From: Deinococcus gobiensis I-0
GTDB lineage: Bacteria; Deinococcota; Deinococci; Deinococcales; Deinococcaceae
Assembly: GCF_000252445.1 (NCBI RefSeq)
Contig: NC_017790.1
Coordinates: 2,276,501-2,340,500 of the forward strand
Length of the DNA stretch: 64,000 bases
Direction of reading: 5' to 3'
The position numbers and the translations under genes were made by a program. Of this stretch, positions 1 to 9,272 are shown one piece after another. Under the pieces are notes generated by a model, which worked only from the letters and a program-made list of their open reading frames with translations, had not been told where the DNA came from and searched no databases. The stretch's first letter is position 1; every line of letters starts with the position of its first letter.

Positions 1-135
1 GTGCGCGAGCGCTGGCGGGTGACGGGCGACCGCCAGACCGGCAACCGCGAGTTTCTGGTGCAGGACCCCAACGGCTACCTGCTGCGCTTTTCCGAGGCTC
101 TGGGCGAGCGCCCGGCCGCCAAGAACAGTCCCTGA
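1..135 (+). CDS. VOC (glyoxalase/bleomycin-resistance-like) family protein, C-terminal fragment
   Basis: The first 44 codons are open from the window edge to TGA at 133-135. They read REFLVQDPNGYLLRFSE followed by a short polar tail. The 'DP(N/D)GYLLRF' pattern is the usual last beta strand of vicinal-oxygen-chelate proteins (glyoxalase I, bleomycin-binding protein), where a conserved acidic residue of that strand often binds metal. The start and most of the domain lie outside the window, so neither enzyme activity nor substrate can be named. It converges with the exported protein on the other strand, 7 nt away. Confidence 0.6.
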   Translation: MRERWRVTGDRQTGNREFLVQDPNGYLLRFSEALGERPAAKNSP

Positions 136-142
136 GCCCCGT

Positions 143-1231
143 TCAGCGCGGCGCGATGGGCAGAATCCGCACGCCGCCCTGGCCGTCCCCGCCCAGCAGC
201 GAGGTGCCGTCGGGGCTGAGGAACTCGGGGTAGCCGTCGGCGATGCGGGTCAGCGTGCCCACCGTGCGGCCCGAGGAGGCGTCGCGCAGTTCCAGCCAGT
301 CGCGGCCCAGCCCGTCGGTCGCCAGCCCGCGCACGAGCACCCGGCGGCCGTCCATGCTGAAGCCCAGCGTACCTGCCGAGCCGCTCAGGTACGCGGGCGG
401 CGTGACCTCGCGCCCGGTGGCGAGGCTGACCAGTCGCCCACGCGACCCCAGAAACCCCAGGCTGTCGGGCGAGAAGGTGCCCACCCCCACCCCGCTCAGG
501 GTGGTTTTGAGGTCGCCGGTCCGGGCGTCGAAGATCCGGGTGCGAATCTGCCCCCGGAACATCGGCGCGAACAGGCGGCTGTCGGGGCTGAACAGCAGGG
601 CGGCGGGTTCGCTGCGGTTCTCGCTCTGGATGGTGGCGATGCGCTTGCCCGCCTGCCAGTCCCAGAGCTGCGCGTAGCCGTTGCGGTTGCCCGCCGCCAG
701 CCGCATGCCGTCGCGGCTCAGGGCGAGGCTCTGCGTGCCGTCCAGGCCGCCCGAGCGCACCGTCCAGCCGCCCGGGGCCAGCGGTTGCGGGCCGCGCGTG
801 GCCCCGCCCTGCACCGTCGAGAGGATGGCGACCCGGCCCTCGCGGGTCTGGGGGTCCGGGGTCAGCGCGGCGGCCAGCCAGCGCCCGTCGCCGCTCAGGG
901 CCGGGGGCACGCGCAGGTCGGTCTCACTGGGCAACCACAGTTCGCGCCGCAGCTCGCCGGTCGAGGCATCGAGCAGCCGCACGTGCAGCGAATACTGCCC
1001 GCGCACGGCGACCAGCCCGGCCAGGGCCGGAGCGGGGGCCGCCGCTGTGGCCGGGACCGAGGTGGGGGCGGGGACCGGGCTGCCCGGCTGGGCCGCGCCT
1101 CCGGGGGCCGGCGGCGCGGTGTCCTGCGCCACCCCGAGGATGAGCAGGGGATCGGGCGCGATGCGAGTTTCGACCTGGGCGGACGCGACCGTCAGCAGGG
1201 CGGCCAGAACGGTACTGAGCGCGGCTTTCAT
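143..1231 (-). CDS. Exported WD40/beta-propeller-like protein
   Basis: A 362-residue protein with an N-terminal signal peptide (MKAALSTVLAALLTVASA, cleavage after ASA) and a Pro/Ala-rich linker at about residues 40-70. The rest is repeated beta-propeller-like blades with phrases such as ALSRDGMRLAAGNRNGYAQLWDW and LLFSPDSRLFAP, typical of WD40 repeats. It is probably periplasmic or surface exposed; no catalytic motif is visible, so a binding or scaffold role is inferred only. A TACCTT hexamer ends 8 nt before the ATG, suggesting a leaderless transcript. Confidence 0.75.
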   Translation of the reverse strand: MKAALSTVLAALLTVASAQVETRIAPDPLLILGVAQDTAPPAPGGAAQPGSPVPAPTSVPATAAAPAPALAGLVAVRGQYSLHVRLLDASTGELRRELWLPSETDLRVPPALSGDGRWLAAALTPDPQTREGRVAILSTVQGGATRGPQPLAPGGWTVRSGGLDGTQSLALSRDGMRLAAGNRNGYAQLWDWQAGKRIATIQSENRSEPAALLFSPDSRLFAPMFRGQIRTRIFDARTGDLKTTLSGVGVGTFSPDSLGFLGSRGRLVSLATGREVTPPAYLSGSAGTLGFSMDGRRVLVRGLATDGLGRDWLELRDASSGRTVGTLTRIADGYPEFLSPDGTSLLGGDGQGGVRILPIAPR

Positions 1232-1331
1232 CGGGCCTCAAGGTAGCGGCCCCGGCGGGGCGGCGGGTGTGACGCCCCCCCGCGCCCCCACCCCTGCTCC
1301 TTCTTCCTCCGCGCGCGGAGCCCGGCCAGGG

Positions 1332-1410
1332 TAGGCTGACAGGCATGTCGCCTCGCCTCGACCGCGCCGACCGCCACCCCTCCTGCCCGGACGCCGGAGG
1401 CGCGCAGTGA
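1332..1410 (+). promoter_or_regulatory. -10 hexamer plus 21-codon leaderless mini-ORF overlapping the DUF1304 start
   Basis: TAGGCT at 1332-1337 is followed after 7 nt by ATG at 1345, the spacing seen at leaderless genes of this window. The ORF from 1345 has 21 codons (MSPRLDRADRHPSCPD...) and stops with TGA at 1408-1410, overlapping the GTG start of the next gene in a GTGA. A translating ribosome would terminate exactly on the downstream start. Whether the peptide itself matters is unknown; coupling is the simplest reading. Confidence 0.45.
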
Positions 1411-1760
1411 CGTTCGTCGCCGGTCTGCTGGTCGCGGCGATCGCGCTGCTGCACGTCTACATCCTGGTGCTGGAGATGTTCCTGTGGACCACCCCGCGCG
1501 CCATGAAGGCCTTCGGAACCACCCCCGAATTCGCGCAGGCGACCCGCGCCCTGGCGGCCAACCAGGGGCTCTACAACGGCTTTCTGGCTGCCGGGCTGCT
1601 GTGGGGCCTGGTGACCGGGTCGGCCCCTGTCCAGCTGTTTTTCCTGGGCTGCGTGGCGGTCGCCGGGGTGTACGGGGCGCTCACGTCCAACCGGCGCATC
1701 CTGTTCATCCAGACGGTGCCGGCGGTCCTGGGCCTCCTGGCCGTCCTGCTGGCCTCCTGA
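1407..1760 (+). CDS. DUF1304 family small membrane protein
   Basis: A 117-residue integral membrane protein with four predicted hydrophobic segments at about residues 2-22, 50-67, 71-90 and 97-116. The family pattern (LEMFLWTTPRAMKAFG near residue 22, SNRRILFIQTVPAVLGL at the C-terminus) identifies DUF1304, whose function is unknown. The start is GTG at 1407, with GGAGG at 1396-1400 at good Shine-Dalgarno distance and a GTGA overlap with the stop of the preceding mini-ORF. It lies upstream of the CoA-disulfide-reductase gene but is separated by that gene's own leaderless promoter. Confidence 0.75.
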   Translation: MTFVAGLLVAAIALLHVYILVLEMFLWTTPRAMKAFGTTPEFAQATRALAANQGLYNGFLAAGLLWGLVTGSAPVQLFFLGCVAVAGVYGALTSNRRILFIQTVPAVLGLLAVLLAS

Positions 1761-1826
1761 GGCCCAGGCGCAGACTGTGGCTCCGGGCGCGCCTGCGCAG
1801 GCGCTTCATGCTCTAGCCTGGGGCCG

Positions 1827-3182
1827 ATGACCCCTTCCTCGCCGCGAATCCTGATCGTCGGGGGTGTGGCCGCCGGCATGAGCGCGGCGAGCCGTGCCCA
1901 GCGCCAGAACCCGGACGCCCGCATCACCGTGTACGACCGGGGCGACTACGTGAGCTACGGGGCCTGCGGCCTGCCCTACGTGCTGGGCGGCGACGTGGAC
2001 GGCTGGGACGCCCTGGTCGCCCGTACCCCCGGGCAGATGCGCGCGCGCGGCATCGGGGTGCGGCTGCGCCACGAGGTGACGGGCCTGGACCCGGCGGCGG
2101 GCACGCTGACCGTGCTGGACCGGGACGCCGGGCGCACCCTCACCGAGCCCTACGACCGGCTGCTGCTCGCCACGGGCGTCTCGGCGCTGCGGCCCGACTG
2201 GGCACAGACCGGTCTGGGCGGCGTACACGTGCTGCGTGAGATTCCCGACGGACAGGCCATCGAGGCGAGCCTGAAGGGGGCCTCGCGGGCCGTGGTGGTC
2301 GGCGGCGGGTACATCGGCATCGAGCTGACCGAGGCGCTGCGCTCGCGCGGCCTGAGCGTGGTCATGCTGGAAAAGGCCCCCGAGATCGCCGGGCGCGGCC
2401 TGGACACCGGCAACCAGCGCCGCGTGCGTGAGGAGCTGGAGCGCAACGGCGTGGACGTGCGCTGCGGCACCAGCGTCGAGGGCCTGACGGGCCGGGACGG
2501 CCGCGTGACCGGCGTGCAGACCAGCGGCGGCCTCGTGCGCGCCGATCTCGTGATCGTGGCGGTGGGCGTGCGGCCCAACGTCGGGCTGGCGAAGGCGGCC
2601 GGCGTGCGCCTGGGCAAGACCGGCGCGGTCGCCGTGAACATCCGCCAGGAGACGAACGTGGCGGGCATCTATGCGGCGGGCGACAACACCGAGACCATCC
2701 ACCGGGTCACGCGGCGCAAGGTCCACATTCCGCTGGGCCTGACCGCCAACCGCATGGGCCGCATCGCGGGCGTGAACATGGCGGGCGGCGACGCGACCTT
2801 TCCGGGCATCGTGGGCACGTCCATCTTCAAGTTCTTCGGGCTGGGCGCGGCCCGCACCGGACTCACGCAGGCCGAGGCCGACGCCCTGGGCCTGAAGGCG
2901 CTCTCGGTGGACGTCAAGAGCACCGACCACGCCGGTTACTACAAGGACGCCCAGCCCATCCACGTGCGCCTGACCGGCGAAGTGGGGACGGGACGGCTGC
3001 TGGGCGCGCAGCTCATCGGCTGCCGCGAAAGCATCAAGCGGGTGGACGTGGTCGCGGCCCTGCTGGGTCAGCGCGCCGACGTGCAGGCCCTTTTCGACGC
3101 CGACCTCGCCTACGCGCCGCCCTTTTCGGGGGTGTGGGACGTGCTGCTCGTGGCGGCCGACAAGCTCAAGCGCGAGCTGTAA
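1827..3182 (+). CDS. cdr: CoA-disulfide reductase / NAD(P)H oxidase-type flavoprotein
   Basis: A 451-residue two-dinucleotide-binding flavoprotein. ILIVGGVAAGMSAASRAQR (residues 8-26) is the FAD site, SYGACGLPY carries the single redox Cys47 of the CoADR/NADH oxidase class, VVVGGGYIGIELTEAL (about 156-171) is the NAD(P)H site, and IYAAGDNTET is the second FAD motif. The C-terminal third is the dimerisation domain. Known members reduce CoA disulfide, per- or polysulfide, or O2; which applies here cannot be read from sequence. The role is probably thiol redox balance in the cytoplasm. TAGCCT ends 7 nt before the ATG (leaderless). Confidence 0.85.
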   Translation: MTPSSPRILIVGGVAAGMSAASRAQRQNPDARITVYDRGDYVSYGACGLPYVLGGDVDGWDALVARTPGQMRARGIGVRLRHEVTGLDPAAGTLTVLDRDAGRTLTEPYDRLLLATGVSALRPDWAQTGLGGVHVLREIPDGQAIEASLKGASRAVVVGGGYIGIELTEALRSRGLSVVMLEKAPEIAGRGLDTGNQRRVREELERNGVDVRCGTSVEGLTGRDGRVTGVQTSGGLVRADLVIVAVGVRPNVGLAKAAGVRLGKTGAVAVNIRQETNVAGIYAAGDNTETIHRVTRRKVHIPLGLTANRMGRIAGVNMAGGDATFPGIVGTSIFKFFGLGAARTGLTQAEADALGLKALSVDVKSTDHAGYYKDAQPIHVRLTGEVGTGRLLGAQLIGCRESIKRVDVVAALLGQRADVQALFDADLAYAPPFSGVWDVLLVAADKLKREL

Positions 3183-3188
3183 CTGTAG

Positions 3189-3228
3189 GGGGGAAGCGGG
3201 GGGGCGGCCCGGTCTCCCCGCTTCCCCC
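3189..3228. terminator. Bidirectional hairpin between cdr and serA
   Basis: A perfect 13-bp inverted repeat, GGGGGAAGCGGGG (3189-3201) and CCCCGCTTCCCCC (3216-3228), with a 14-nt loop lies between two convergent genes. There is no U tract on either strand, so it may act as a transcript-end stabiliser or a factor-assisted terminator. Confidence 0.6.
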
Positions 3229-3233
3229 GACCC

Positions 3234-4859
<1,626 letters not shown>

Positions 4860-4951
4860 CCCCAGAGCGTAGGCCTCCCCCGCCCGGCACGCGGCATCTG
4901 GGCTAGACCGACCCGGCCTCCGCCGCTCACTTTAGGCACACTAGCTTTTCT

Positions 4952-4969
4952 TTTTAGGTATGCCTAAAA
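4952..4969. promoter_or_regulatory. Palindromic operator and overlapping -10 of mntH
   Basis: TTTTAGG-TATG-CCTAAAA is a perfect 7-4-7 inverted repeat immediately upstream of mntH. Its right arm contributes TAAAAT (4965-4970), a -10 hexamer ending 7 nt before the ATG, so a bound repressor would cover the promoter of a leaderless message. A partial copy (TTTAGG) lies at 4931-4936. The shape and position match DtxR/MntR-family metal-repressor sites; the regulator itself is not in the window. Confidence 0.7.
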
Positions 4970-4977
4970 TCTGAAGC

Positions 4978-6288
4978 ATGTCCGAGACGCCCCGCCCTGC
5001 CAGTCTGCCGCCCGACTCTCTCGACGCCCGCATGACGCAGCGGGCCACCGATGTCCTGTCGCGCCGCACCGACCGCCGGGGACTGGGGCGGGTCCTGCCC
5101 TTCATCGGGCCGGCGGTGATCGCCTCGATCGCCTACATGGACCCGGGCAACTTCGCCACCAATATCCAGGGCGGGGCCGAGTACGGCTACGCCCTGCTGT
5201 GGGTGATCCTGGCGGCCAACCTCATGGCGATGCTCATCCAGAACCTCAGCGCCAAGCTGGGCATCGCCACCGGCCAGAACCTCCCGCAGGTGATCGGCAA
5301 ACGCTGGCCCCGGCCGGTCGTGTGGTTCTACTGGGTGCAGGCCGAGATCGTGGCGATGGCGACCGACCTCGCGGAGTTCATCGGGGCGGCCATCGCCATC
5401 CACCTGCTCACCGGGCTGCCGCTCATCTGGGGCGCGGCGATCACCGGGGTCATCACCTTCTGGCTGCTTACCCTGCAGGGGCGGGGCTTCCGGCCACTGG
5501 AACTGGTGATCGGCGGCTTCGTGCTCGTCATCGGGGTGGCGTACCTGACCCAGTTCGTGCTGGCCCGGCCCGACCTCGCGGCGCTGGGGGCAGGCTTCGT
5601 ACCCAGTTTCCAGGGCACCGGCAGCGTCTATCTGGCGGTGGGCATCATCGGCGCGACCGTCATGCCGCACGTCATCTACCTGCACTCGGCGCTGACCCAG
5701 GGGCGCGTGCCCACCGCCAGCGACGAACAGAAGCGGCACCTGGCCCGCCTGAACCGCGTGGACGTGATCGCCGCGATGGGACTGGCCGGCCTGATCAACA
5801 TGAGCATGCTGGCCGTGGCCGCCGCGACCTTCTACGGCAAGAACGTCGAGAATGCGGGCGACCTGGAAACCGCCTACCAGACGCTGACGCCGCTGCTGGG
5901 GCCGGCCGCCGCCGTCGCCTTCGCCGTGGCCCTGCTCGCCAGCGGCCTGAGCAGCAGCGCGGTGGGCACCATGGCCGGGCAGGTCATCATGCAGGGCTTC
6001 GTGGGCTTCAGCATTCCGCTGTGGCTGCGCCGCACGCTGACCATGCTGCCCGCCTTCATCGTGATCCTGCTGGGCCTGGACCCGACCGCCACGCTGGTGC
6101 TCTCGCAGGTCATCCTGAGTTTCGGGGTGCCCTTCGCGCTCGTGCCGCTGCTGCTGTTCACCGCCCGGCGCGACGTGATGGGCACGCTGGTCAGCCGCCC
6201 ACTCGTGACGGGGCTGGGCTGGGTGTTCGCCTCGGTCATCATCGGCCTGAACCTCTACCTGCTGTGGGGCACGTTTACGGGCAGCTAA
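4978..6288 (+). CDS. mntH: Nramp-family manganese/divalent-metal transporter
   Basis: A 436-residue proton-coupled divalent metal importer with about 11 hydrophobic helices. The metal-binding DPGN of helix 1 (YMDPGNFATN, residues 53-62) and the MPH of helix 6 (MPHVIYLHSAL) are intact, which marks it as an Nramp importer for Mn(II)/Fe(II). Manganese import supports the Mn-dependent antioxidant state typical of deinococci. No Shine-Dalgarno precedes the ATG; the -10 is 7 nt away and lies inside a perfect palindrome, so manganese- or iron-responsive repression is likely. Confidence 0.93.
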   Translation: MSETPRPASLPPDSLDARMTQRATDVLSRRTDRRGLGRVLPFIGPAVIASIAYMDPGNFATNIQGGAEYGYALLWVILAANLMAMLIQNLSAKLGIATGQNLPQVIGKRWPRPVVWFYWVQAEIVAMATDLAEFIGAAIAIHLLTGLPLIWGAAITGVITFWLLTLQGRGFRPLELVIGGFVLVIGVAYLTQFVLARPDLAALGAGFVPSFQGTGSVYLAVGIIGATVMPHVIYLHSALTQGRVPTASDEQKRHLARLNRVDVIAAMGLAGLINMSMLAVAAATFYGKNVENAGDLETAYQTLTPLLGPAAAVAFAVALLASGLSSSAVGTMAGQVIMQGFVGFSIPLWLRRTLTMLPAFIVILLGLDPTATLVLSQVILSFGVPFALVPLLLFTARRDVMGTLVSRPLVTGLGWVFASVIIGLNLYLLWGTFTGS

Positions 6289-6480
6289 ACGGGCAGTTCC
6301 AGAGAGGCGGGGGGCGTCGCGGCCTTCCCGCTTTCTGCCGCTCGGCCCCAGGGTCTGCGCGCCTGAACCCATGGAGCCGCTGACGACATGAACGGGACCG
6401 TGGCCGCCTCGCGCGAGCGCCAAGAGGATCCCCATGCATGCTCCCCTCCAGCAAGAGGTCCCGCAAGGTAGGCTTCGACC
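6289..6480. other. Intergenic region, no gene recognised
   Basis: These 192 bases between mntH and the DUF1990 gene hold no convincing reading frame. The only signal is TAGGCT at 6469-6474, ending 6 nt before the next ATG, a leaderless -10 element. Confidence 0.5.
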
Positions 6481-7056
6481 ATGCCGGTGTTCCTTTTTCC
6501 TCCCCAGGAGCAGCGCCGGAAAGAGATCATGGATCGATTGCGCAGCGCAGAGCTTTCCTACGCGCCTGCTGGAATGACCGCTCTGCCGGAAGTTCCTCCA
6601 GGCATGCAGACGATGAACGAGAGCGTCTTACTGGGCTATGGCCCGGCGTGCTTCGAGCGCGCGTGTGCGGCGCTGATGGAATGGCAGACGCACCGATTGA
6701 CGTGGTTGCGTCTCCACGCCGATGGACCGCCGCGCGTGGGTCAGACGGTGCTGCTCGAAGCGTTCTTCGGACCGCTGACCTGGGTGTTCGGGTGCCGGGT
6801 GGTGGCTGTGACTGACTCGCCTGCCGAGTACGGCTATACATACGGCACCCTCCCTGGCCATCCCGAATGCGGGGAGGAGCGCTTCCAGGTGGACTTCCAC
6901 GCAGACCAGCGCGTGACGTTCAGCCTCCGGGCCTATTCGCGTCCTACGGGGCCCCTCATGAGGGTGGCGCAGCCGCTCGCCACCCTGGCGCAGCGAGCGG
7001 GGTCGAAGGCGTATCTCCGGAACATGTGCCGTTCCACTCGCGCTTCTGGCTCCTGA
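6481..7056 (+). CDS. DUF1990 family protein
   Basis: A 191-residue protein carrying DUF1990 family patterns: GYGPACFERACAALMEWQTH near residue 52 and YGTLPGHPECGEERF near residue 118. The biochemical function of this family is not established. Base composition is visibly less GC-rich than the neighbours, which may indicate later acquisition. TAGGCT ends 6 nt before the ATG, implying leaderless expression. The last residues (NMCRSTRASGS) depart from the usual family ending, so a recent change at the C-terminus is possible. Confidence 0.7.
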   Translation: MPVFLFPPQEQRRKEIMDRLRSAELSYAPAGMTALPEVPPGMQTMNESVLLGYGPACFERACAALMEWQTHRLTWLRLHADGPPRVGQTVLLEAFFGPLTWVFGCRVVAVTDSPAEYGYTYGTLPGHPECGEERFQVDFHADQRVTFSLRAYSRPTGPLMRVAQPLATLAQRAGSKAYLRNMCRSTRASGS

Positions 7057-7206
7057 AGTCCCCGGGTCTGTGATGGGTGGGAACCGTTTTCAGCGTCTGA
7101 GCCACATCCATTGTCCGGGACGCAAAAGTACGTTTCCAGTCCCGTCGAGAGGCCGACAGCACGCCCCTGCATTCCACTTCCAACCCCTGTCTTTGTCAGG
7201 CACTCG

Positions 7207-7249
7207 ATTCGGAGGGACCAAGGGCAAGCCTTAGTCCCTCCGAATTTTG
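7207..7249 (+). terminator. Hairpin terminator after the DUF1990 gene
   Basis: ATTCGGAGGGAC (7207-7218) pairs with GTCCCTCCGAAT (7234-7245). An inner AAGG/CCTT extends the stem across one mismatch, and TTTT follows. It is oriented for the + strand gene ending at 7056 and would also separate it from the convergent DoxX gene. Confidence 0.6.
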
Positions 7250-7284
7250 CGCTGAGGGCACACACAACACGTCCTCTGCTCTGT

Positions 7285-7854
7285 TTAGCTCCGTATGCGG
7301 ACCGGCGGGGCCAGGGCGTGCCGGGTCAGGCGCGGCAGCACGAAACGGTCCAGGCCCCACCAGCCCGCCACACGCCACGCGGCGACCAGCAGCGCCGCCC
7401 CCACCAGCAGCAGCGGATTGCTCGACAGCGTGCCCGCGAGCAGGTAGGCAAGGTTCATGACGCCGCCGAAAAAAGCCGCCAGACCGGTCAGCAGGCCCAG
7501 GATCAGGGCGATGCCCACGGCCAGCTCGCCGTAGGCCACCAGGTAGGAAAACAGCGGCGCGTTGGGCAGGGCCACCGTTTCCAGAAACCGGGCGTACCAG
7601 CCCGACACGTCCGGCGATTCACCGCCGGCCTTCTCGATGGCTCCGCGCAGGAACCCGCGCACCCCCTCGCCGGCCTGCGCGCCGGTCCATTCGGGGCTGC
7701 CCACCTTGCCCAGCCCGGATTCGAGCCACATCCAACCTACGTACAGCCGCGCGAGCAGCCACACCGGGGCCATACGGGCGTCGGCAAAGAGAAAACGGGT
7801 GAGGGGCGAGTCGGGCAGGGCCTTCGGGAGCCGGGCGGCCGGGGACTGGATCAT
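7285..7854 (-). CDS. DoxX/DoxD-like membrane protein
   Basis: A 189-residue membrane protein with an N-terminal segment (MAPVWLLARLYVGWMWLESGLGKV) followed by an extracellular-type loop and three further helices (SYLVAYGELAVGIALILGLLTGLAAFFGG and so on). This is the layout of DoxX/DoxD proteins, related to the large subunit of thiosulfate:quinone oxidoreductase. The electron donor cannot be inferred here. I start it at the ATG at 7854, which has AAGGAG five nt upstream, rather than the in-frame ATG 14 codons earlier that lacks a signal. Confidence 0.75.
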   Translation of the reverse strand: MIQSPAARLPKALPDSPLTRFLFADARMAPVWLLARLYVGWMWLESGLGKVGSPEWTGAQAGEGVRGFLRGAIEKAGGESPDVSGWYARFLETVALPNAPLFSYLVAYGELAVGIALILGLLTGLAAFFGGVMNLAYLLAGTLSSNPLLLVGAALLVAAWRVAGWWGLDRFVLPRLTRHALAPPVRIRS

Positions 7855-7969
7855 GAAGCTCCTTTGTGGCCCACTGCCGGGGCCGGACGCCCTCATGGTG
7901 GCAGCCGCACATGACCGGCACGTCAGAAAGATTGATCCGGGCTTGAGAAACCGCGCCAGTCAGGCCGGC

Positions 7970-8593
7970 CTAGACCAGCGACACGTCGGCGCGCAGCGCC
8001 CCGGCCAGCAGGGGCCGGTAGGCCGCCTCCGCGATCTCGTACACGCCCAGGGTGGCGATGTGGCTGTTCTGGATCTGGGCGTCGAGCAGCGTGAAGCCGC
8101 GCGCGTGCAGGTGCCCGGCCAGCAGCACCAGCGCCGCCTTGCTCGCGTTGGTCACGCGGTGAAACTTGCTCTCGGCGATGAAGGCCCCGCCCAGCGCCAG
8201 CCCCAGCACGCCGCCGGCCAGCTCGCCGCCGCGCCAGACCTCGAAGGAGTGGGCCAGCCCGGTGCCGTGCAGGTGCAGGTAGATTTCGGCCAGCTCGTCG
8301 CTGATCCATTCGCCGTCGCGCTCGGGCGCGCCGGGCAGGCGGCCCCGGCAGCCCTCGACGACGGCCGCGAAGGCGGTGTCGAGCCGGGCCCCAAAACGCG
8401 GCAGCTCGCGCCGCAGCCGCCGGGCGACGTGCAGGCCGGCGGCCTCGGTCAGCGGCACCAGCGCGCGGTCCTGCACGCCGTAGAACTGCGGGCCGTCGCC
8501 GTTGTCCATCAGGAAGGCCCCCTGCGCGTAGGCGCGCGCGACCTCACGGGTCAGGCGGTCGGGGTGGTGCAAGAAGGCGTCGGCAGTGGGCAT
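7970..8593 (-). CDS. aat: Leucyl/phenylalanyl-tRNA--protein transferase
   Basis: A 207-residue enzyme that adds Leu or Phe from tRNA to N-terminal Arg/Lys of proteins, creating N-degrons for ClpS-ClpAP. Family hallmarks are the N-terminal YAQGAFLMDNGDG segment, GLAHSFEVWRGGELAGGVLG, and AESKFHRVTNASKAALVLLAGHL in the GNAT-like core, followed by LLDAQIQNSHIATLGVYEI. The start at 8593 is chosen because the homologous domain begins there; a TACCCT lies 9 nt upstream. It is divergent from mazG, sharing a 39-bp promoter region. Confidence 0.9.
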   Translation of the reverse strand: MPTADAFLHHPDRLTREVARAYAQGAFLMDNGDGPQFYGVQDRALVPLTEAAGLHVARRLRRELPRFGARLDTAFAAVVEGCRGRLPGAPERDGEWISDELAEIYLHLHGTGLAHSFEVWRGGELAGGVLGLALGGAFIAESKFHRVTNASKAALVLLAGHLHARGFTLLDAQIQNSHIATLGVYEIAEAAYRPLLAGALRADVSLV

Positions 8594-8632
8594 GGCCTGC
8601 CCAGGGTAACGCCCTGCTCTACACTCCGGGAC

Positions 8633-9254
8633 ATGCAGGAACTTCTCGACGTGATGCGGCGCCTGCGCGCGCCCGGCGGCTGCCCATGGGACCAGGAGCA
8701 GACCCACGAATCGCTGCGCCCCTACCTGCTGGAAGAAGCGGCCGAGGCCGCCGACGCCGTGGGCACCCCCGACCTGCCTGGCGAGCTGGGCGACGTGCTG
8801 CTCCAGGTGGCCTTCCACAGCGTGGATCGCCGAGGAGCAGGGGACGTTCGACTACGCGGCGGTCGAGCGCGGCATCGTCGAGAAGCTGGTCCGGCGCCAC
8901 CCGCACGTCTTTGCCGACACGGAGGTCGCCGGCAGCGACGAGGTCACGCGCAACTGGCAGGCCATCAAGGCGGCCGAGCGCGGCGGCCGGCCCCGGCGCG
9001 CCGCCGACCGGGTGCCTGCCGGCCTGGGGGCACTGGCGCGCGAGGCCAAGGCCCAGAATCTTGCGGGGACCCCTCCAGACACCCGCGAAGCCCTCGCCGC
9101 GCGCCTCGCTGCCGCGCCCGACACGGCGCAGGGCGTGGCCGAAGTGCTGGCCGGGGCCGTCGCCTGGGCGCGCGCGCTGGGCGTGGACCCGGAGCTGGCG
9201 CTGCGGGAACGCGTGCAGACCACGCTGGCCGGGCTGCCCGACGAGGTGGCCTGA
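8633..9254 (+). pseudogene. mazG: mazG, NTP pyrophosphohydrolase, interrupted by a +1 frameshift
   Basis: The opening frame encodes a clear MazG N-terminus (MQELLDVMRRLRAPGGCPWDQEQTHESLRPYL), which hydrolyses NTPs to NMP and pyrophosphate. It includes EEAAEAADA and ELGDVLLQVAFHS. At 8824-8825 one G too many moves translation out of frame. Reading resumes in the +1 frame with IAEEQGTFDYAAVERGIVEK, RRHPHVFADTEV and EVTRNWQAIKAAER up to the TGA at 9252-9254. Two halves of an otherwise intact gene therefore lie in different frames, by real mutation or sequence error. TACACT ends 7 nt before the ATG (leaderless). Confidence 0.85.
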
Positions 9255-9272
9255 GATGCGGGCGGCCCGGTC

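Noticed and set aside
6300..6470. A small gene between mntH and DUF1990
   Set aside because: Frames on both strands are short, have no promoter or ribosome site at proper distance, and show no recognisable domain.
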